A DNA stretch of 64,000 nt from Corallococcus caeni (GTDB taxonomy: Bacteria > Myxococcota > Myxococcia > Myxococcales > Myxococcaceae). Location: assembly GCF_036245865.1 (NCBI RefSeq), contig NZ_BTTW01000005.1:186001-250000 (forward strand), given 5' to 3'. Of this stretch, positions 60,370 through 64,000 are shown piece by piece (within the stretch, counting starts at the first letter, position 1; the number at the start of each line of letters is the position of its first letter). Under the pieces are notes generated by a model. The model saw only the letters and a list, made by a program, of their open reading frames with translations, had not been told where the DNA came from and ran no database searches. The position numbers and the translations under genes are program-made.

Positions 60370-60626
60370 GTATGCCAGCCCCCGGGCGTTCCCCTGCGCT
60401 CGGGCCGGCAGTGTCCTCGCCGCCTGTCGTGCATGACGCCGCGCTCCGTGTGGGCCCGAAGTCCTGGCCCGGACACCCACCATACCCCAACGGCTTCCAA
60501 TGAACGTCCCTACACCGGCGGGACAGGGAGCGTGACTCCTGGTGAACGGGCAGACAGGCAGGCAGCACAGCCAACCCGGCACGGGTACTCGCGACCCACC
60601 CGTGGATGGTAGGGTGCGGGGCATTC

Positions 60627-62015
60627 ATGGCGGCGGACTCCGAGAGCACCTTCCGCATCCAGGCGCGCGCGGCCGCGAACGCCACGGACAAGGGGCACGA
60701 CACACCCAGCCGTCCCGAGCGCGGGCCGGGCACGCTCGCGGGCGAGTACGTGCTCAAGGGCATGCTGGCGGCCGGTGGCCACGGCAGCGTCTACGAGGCG
60801 GAGCACCGCATCCTGGGGCGGCACGCCGCGGTGAAGGTGCTGCACTCGCACCTGGCGGACCAGGGGGAGATGCTCCAGCGCTTCGTGCGCGAGGCGCGCG
60901 TCGTCAATCAGATCCACCACCCGAACATCGTGGACGTCTACGACTTCGGGCTGATGCCGGACGGCAGCCCCTACTACGTGATGGAGCTGCTCTCCGGGCG
61001 CACCCTGAGCCAGGTGGTGCAGGAGCGCGGGCGGCTGTCCGCATCTCGCGCGCTGGCGTACCTGGAGCCCATCTGCGGCGCGCTGGAGGCGGCGCACCGC
61101 GCGGGCGTCGTGCACCGCGACCTCAAGTCCAGCAACATCCTCGTCGTGGAGGAGGGGGAGAAGCCCCGGCTGAAGCTGCTCGACTTCGGCATCGCGAAGC
61201 TGATCCAGCAGGAGCCCGGCCAGGAGGGGCTCACCACCGCGGGCCAGCGCCTGGGCACCGCGCACGCGATGGCGCCCGAGCAGTTCCGGGGCGGGCGCAT
61301 CGGGCCGCCCACGGACGTGTACGCGCTGGGCGTGCTGCTCTACCAGCTGCTCACCGGCCGCTACCCGTTCCAGTCCGATGACCGGCTGGAGCTGGAGCGG
61401 ATGCACCTGGAGGCTCCGCCGCCGCGCCCCAGCGTGCGCGCGCCGGTGTCGCCCGCCATGGACGCGGTGGTGCTGCGCTGCATGGACAAGGACGCCACCC
61501 GCCGCTACCCCAGCGTGAACGCCTTCCTCACCGCGCTGCGCGAGGCCGCCGAGGAGCCCGGCCAGGTGGAGGGCCAGACGCGCGCCGTGCTCGCGGTGAA
61601 CGCGGAGGTGGTGCTGCCGCCCGCGGACCAGGACGACGACACCGTGTACGCCGCGCTCGCGAGCGTGCTGGACACGCTGGAGCAGGGCCTGCGCGCGCAA
61701 GGCTTCCTCCTGGCGCTCCAGACGGGCACCACGCTGCTGGGCGTGCGGCCCCTGTCCGCCGACACCGCGCCCGCCCGGACCCTGCATGCCCTGCGCGAAC
61801 TGCACGCGGAGGCCCAGCGCCTGGCGGAGCCCGCCCACGCCCGCGTCCACCTCTGCATCCATCATGGTGAGGCGGAGACACGCGGCGAGGCCGGGGAGGC
61901 CGAGGTGGTAGGCGGCCCGGTCACGCATGTGGCAACCTGGAACGTAAGGGACCCCGGTGGTTTCGCCCTCACCCGTCCCGCCGCACAGCTCCTCGAAGGC
62001 CCTCCCCCGCATTGA
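60627..62015 (+). CDS. Serine/threonine kinase with C-terminal cyclase-like domain
   Basis: 462 residues from ATG 60627. The kinase domain (about 45-300) has AAGGHGSVYEAEH, AAVKVLHSH, VVHRDLKSSNILVV (canonical HRD), LLDFGIAKL and TAHAMAPEQF. Residues about 330-455 look like a shortened nucleotide-cyclase-type domain: VHLCIHHGEAET, EVVGGPVTHVATW and FALTRPAAQLLEG follow the cyclase pattern but lack the metal Asp pair, so it should bind rather than make a cyclic nucleotide, or serve as a dimer domain (inference). It is divergent from the hybrid kinase gene, 257 bases away. Confidence 0.88.
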   Translation: MAADSESTFRIQARAAANATDKGHDTPSRPERGPGTLAGEYVLKGMLAAGGHGSVYEAEHRILGRHAAVKVLHSHLADQGEMLQRFVREARVVNQIHHPNIVDVYDFGLMPDGSPYYVMELLSGRTLSQVVQERGRLSASRALAYLEPICGALEAAHRAGVVHRDLKSSNILVVEEGEKPRLKLLDFGIAKLIQQEPGQEGLTTAGQRLGTAHAMAPEQFRGGRIGPPTDVYALGVLLYQLLTGRYPFQSDDRLELERMHLEAPPPRPSVRAPVSPAMDAVVLRCMDKDATRRYPSVNAFLTALREAAEEPGQVEGQTRAVLAVNAEVVLPPADQDDDTVYAALASVLDTLEQGLRAQGFLLALQTGTTLLGVRPLSADTAPARTLHALRELHAEAQRLAEPAHARVHLCIHHGEAETRGEAGEAEVVGGPVTHVATWNVRDPGGFALTRPAAQLLEGPPPH

Positions 62016-62186
62016 GCCGTCCCCCTTCCCCCTCCCCACCCCCGCCGCGTCCGCTACAGGTCTGTGGTTCCATGCCCTTCACCGGCACACGTCTGACTCC
62101 GTGAGAATTGGACCCACACCGTAATTTTTTGACGAAGCGGTATTTATTTTCAATCATGGATCCGTCACGATTCCCCTGTCTGACAG

Positions 62187-62252
62187 TTTCAGCACCTTTC
62201 TGGCTGAAAGCCTGGACTGCCTGACATTCTGGAAGTCGGTCCTCCGACTTCC
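62187..62252 (+). promoter_or_regulatory. Two hairpins in the leader of the NGLST-repeat lipoprotein gene
   Basis: TTTCAGC (62187-62193) pairs with GCTGAAA (62203-62209), and GGAAGTCGG (62231-62239) pairs perfectly with CCGACTTCC (62244-62252) over a 4-base loop. An AT-rich stretch at about 62121-62155, rare for this genome, lies just upstream and is a good promoter candidate. The second hairpin ends 9 bases before the GGGAG ribosome binding site of the gene at 62275. Confidence 0.5.
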
Positions 62253-62274
62253 CCCTCGAGCGGGAGCCCCCTAC

Positions 62275-63237
62275 ATGCGCCTCACCCCTGCTTTTCGGTC
62301 TGGAAGTGGATGCAGCGAGTGGTGGAACCGAGTTGCCTCACGCCAACCCCTGAAGGCGGCGTTGATGACGGGGGCACTGCTCGCCCTCGTGGGTTGTGGC
62401 GGCGCGATGCCCGAGGACGCCCTGGGCGCGGACCTGGCGTCCGCGGATCAGGCGCAGCAGGTGGCCAACGGCCTGTCCACCAACGGGCTCTCCACCAACG
62501 GCCTGTCCACCAACGGGCTCTCCACCAACGGGCTCTCCACCAACGGCCTGTCCACCAACGGCTTCAACGACTGGTTCGCCCAGAACGCGGACACGGCGCC
62601 GACGCTGATGGCGTACATCGTGAAGTGCGCGGTGCCCGCGGGCCAGACGCGCACCTTCCAGTCCCCGACGACGGGGGTGAAGTACACGTGGCAGGGCAGC
62701 CTGGGCCTGGCGCCGGGCTGGGCGTCGGGCATCCCCGCCACGGTGCCGGAGCAGCAGGCGGTGAGCGCGTGCCTGGCGGCGCACGCGAACAAGTATGGCC
62801 TGCACATCGCGCTGTCCGTGCTGGGCCGCACGGCGGCGGGCGCGGCGGTGCCCTACTCCGCGGAGGAGCTGTCGCAGTTCAGCGCGAAGGAGGCCTGCTT
62901 CTTCGGCAACCTGTTCACCAACGAGGGCCTGTTCGCGGCGCGTGATCGCGACTTCAGCACCGCGGAGAGCTCCACGCGCGCGTGCGGCCTCACGCTGAGC
63001 GCGGACACCTGCGCGCCCATCACCAACATCGGCAGCTGCGCGCAGTTCTGCACCAAGGGCGACCCGAGCCAGCCCTACTACACGCAGTGCACGTACAACG
63101 GGAAGACGTACCCGGCCATCACCACGCGCGTGCAGCCCACGGAGCTGTTCCGCTGCGGCGACGGCGTGTGCCAGTTCACCGAGCACGCGGGCTCCGGCAC
63201 CACGGCGGACAGCTGCCGCGCGGACTGCGGCGCCTGA
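62275..63237 (+). CDS. Lipoprotein with NGLST pentapeptide repeats and Cys-rich C-terminal domain
   Basis: 320 residues from ATG 62275, with GGGAG eight bases upstream. The leader has a long basic n-region (RVASRQPLKAAL), a hydrophobic core and lipobox LVGCGG at Cys41. Then come six perfect NGLST repeats (residues 65-94) encoded by near-identical 15-base units. After that is a domain of about 220 residues with paired Cys (CAVPAG, CLAAH, ACFFGN, CGLTLSADTC, CTKGD, CGDGVCQF). NGLST-repeat proteins are a familiar lineage-restricted family in myxobacteria; their function is not known to me. It should sit on the cell surface or outer membrane. Confidence 0.8.
   Translation: MRLTPAFRSGSGCSEWWNRVASRQPLKAALMTGALLALVGCGGAMPEDALGADLASADQAQQVANGLSTNGLSTNGLSTNGLSTNGLSTNGLSTNGFNDWFAQNADTAPTLMAYIVKCAVPAGQTRTFQSPTTGVKYTWQGSLGLAPGWASGIPATVPEQQAVSACLAAHANKYGLHIALSVLGRTAAGAAVPYSAEELSQFSAKEACFFGNLFTNEGLFAARDRDFSTAESSTRACGLTLSADTCAPITNIGSCAQFCTKGDPSQPYYTQCTYNGKTYPAITTRVQPTELFRCGDGVCQFTEHAGSGTTADSCRADCGA
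62467..62556 (+). repeat. Six tandem 15-base repeats encoding NGLST
   Basis: Six adjacent AACGG[CG]CT[GC]TCCACC units run without a break. They differ only at two synonymous positions (GGC CTG or GGG CTC), in the order 1, 2, 1, 2, 2, 1, which suggests recent duplication. A change in copy number would keep the frame (multiples of 15). Confidence 0.95.
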
Positions 63238-63547
63238 AGCAGACGCACCTGTTGAACCTGCGGTGAAGTGCTGGACATGGACGGCCTCGGCCCCCACCTC
63301 GGGCCGCGTGTCCAGAAGCATCCGGGCGTGCGGTGGGTCCCTTCCGCGCGCCCGAATCCCAGTGGAAAATGACAGCCGGGACGTGAGCCTGGACGGTGTC
63401 CGCTCGACGGCGTCCTGTACTCGCGCACACCTTGCCGGGCACGAAGCGGCGGTGTTGGATGGTCCTCCACAGGCCGGGCCCGGCGTAGGGACCACCGCCA
63501 CGAGGAGCGGTGACGGCCGCGGATGGAGTCGGGTGGAGCGGGCCGCG
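63238..63547. other. 310-base intergenic region
   Basis: No gene, repeat or convincing hairpin is seen. It separates the lipoprotein gene from a histidine kinase gene on the same strand and presumably holds the latter's promoter. Confidence 0.3.
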
Positions 63548-64000
63548 ATGACGTTACGAGCGAAGGTCGGGCGGTTGGCGGCGATGACGCGGCGGCGGGG
63601 CATGCTCCGTCAGGCCTTCGAGCGCCTGGGGCCCGGCTCCAAGGCCCGGTGCGCCGAGGAGACGCCCTGCGCGGACAACCGGCTGCTGGAGGAGACGGTG
63701 CGCGAGCGCACCGCGGCGCTGGAGGCCGCCAACGCGAAGCTGTCCAGCAGCCTGGAGCAGCTGCACGCGACGCAGACCCAGCTGCTCTTCGCGGACAGAC
63801 TCATCGCGCTGGGGCGCATCGCGGCGGGCGTGGGCCATGAAATCAACAACCCGCTGGCCTTCATCCTGAGCAACCTGGAGTACATCCACCAGGAGCTGCA
63901 GCAGAAGGAGCGCCTGTCGGAGCAGGACCGGCAGGAGATACTGGAGGCGCTGGCGGAGACGCGCGACGGCGCGGAGCGCATCCGGCTCATCGTGCGCGAC
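63548..64000 (+). CDS. Histidine kinase, 3' end beyond the window
   Basis: 151 residues are visible from ATG 63548; an in-frame GTG at 63533 is an alternative. A basic, Cys-containing start (TRRRGMLRQAFERLGPG, then CAEETPCADN) leads into a coiled coil (LLEETVRERTAALEAANAKL) and the HisKA dimer domain with the phosphorylated His in GVGHEINNPLAF. No membrane helix is visible. The ATPase domain should follow outside the window. Confidence 0.8.
   Translation, partial: MTLRAKVGRLAAMTRRRGMLRQAFERLGPGSKARCAEETPCADNRLLEETVRERTAALEAANAKLSSSLEQLHATQTQLLFADRLIALGRIAAGVGHEINNPLAFILSNLEYIHQELQQKERLSEQDRQEILEALAETRDGAERIRLIVRD

Noticed and set aside
62467..62556. Possible CRISPR or tandem DNA array
   Set aside because: The 15-base units have no spacers and encode an in-frame pentapeptide repeat.

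Overview
The window is about 70% G+C or higher by eye, tightly packed, and almost entirely coding on both strands. Several signs point to a myxobacterium of the Myxococcaceae (Corallococcus or Myxococcus type): serine/threonine kinases with HxD-type catalytic loops, MYXO-CTERM-like C-terminal tails, a lipoprotein with NGLST repeats, a PilZ protein coupled to a kinase, many lipoproteins, and a hybrid NRPS/PKS. The genus is inferred from gene content, not proven. No tRNA, rRNA, insertion sequence or CRISPR array was seen.

Layout. 1-8.0 kb: a partial metallo-beta-lactamase-fold enzyme, an M14 metallopeptidase, a giant calcium-repeat/VWA lipoprotein, and a PilZ-kinase gene pair. 8.0-17 kb: the sbcCD nuclease operon, a small membrane protein, and a lipid-type operon (atypical short-chain dehydrogenase, PlsC-like acyltransferase, MYXO-CTERM surface protein). 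17-20.8 kb: the oxidative pentose phosphate operon zwf-pgl-gnd. 20.8-22.5 kb: an acyl-CoA synthetase. 22.6-28.2 kb: an unusual locus with an ECF sigma factor, a membrane anti-sigma factor carrying a TPR-like domain, a 57-residue Arg/Pro-rich peptide with its own terminator, a JmjC/cupin oxygenase, and a CHAT-domain protease whose N-terminal domain is homologous to that of the anti-sigma factor. 28.7-31.5 kb: secreted degradative proteins (polysaccharide lyase, alpha-lytic-type protease with a ricin domain). 31.6-35 kb: a MarR-controlled EmrAB-type efflux operon. 35.1-36.5 kb: a phosphodiesterase that looks circularly permuted, and a tiny Cys-rich protein. 36.5-45.6 kb: a single-protein NRPS/PKS assembly line (A-PCP-C-A-PCP-KS-AT-ACP-TE) with a translationally coupled NTF2-like protein. 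45.7-49.5 kb: a membrane hydrolase, a glutamine cyclotransferase, a response regulator and a DegQ/HtrA lipoprotein protease. 49.6-51.9 kb: a lipoprotein toxin with a Tox-REase-5-like nuclease tail and an Imm52 immunity protein, resembling a SitA/SitI cassette. 52.2-64 kb: signalling genes (PknK-like multidomain kinase, FHA-PAS hybrid histidine kinase coupled to an OPT transporter, another kinase, an NGLST-repeat lipoprotein, and the start of a further histidine kinase).

The most system-like novelty is the sigma/anti-sigma/CHAT/cupin/peptide locus. The sigma and anti-sigma genes overlap. The anti-sigma periplasmic domain and the CHAT protein N-terminal domain share a common ancestor within the same 6 kb. 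The peptide gene sits between the sigma gene and the divergent oxygenase gene, with a clean ribosome binding site and a strong intrinsic terminator. A protease-controlled envelope signalling circuit is proposed, as inference only.
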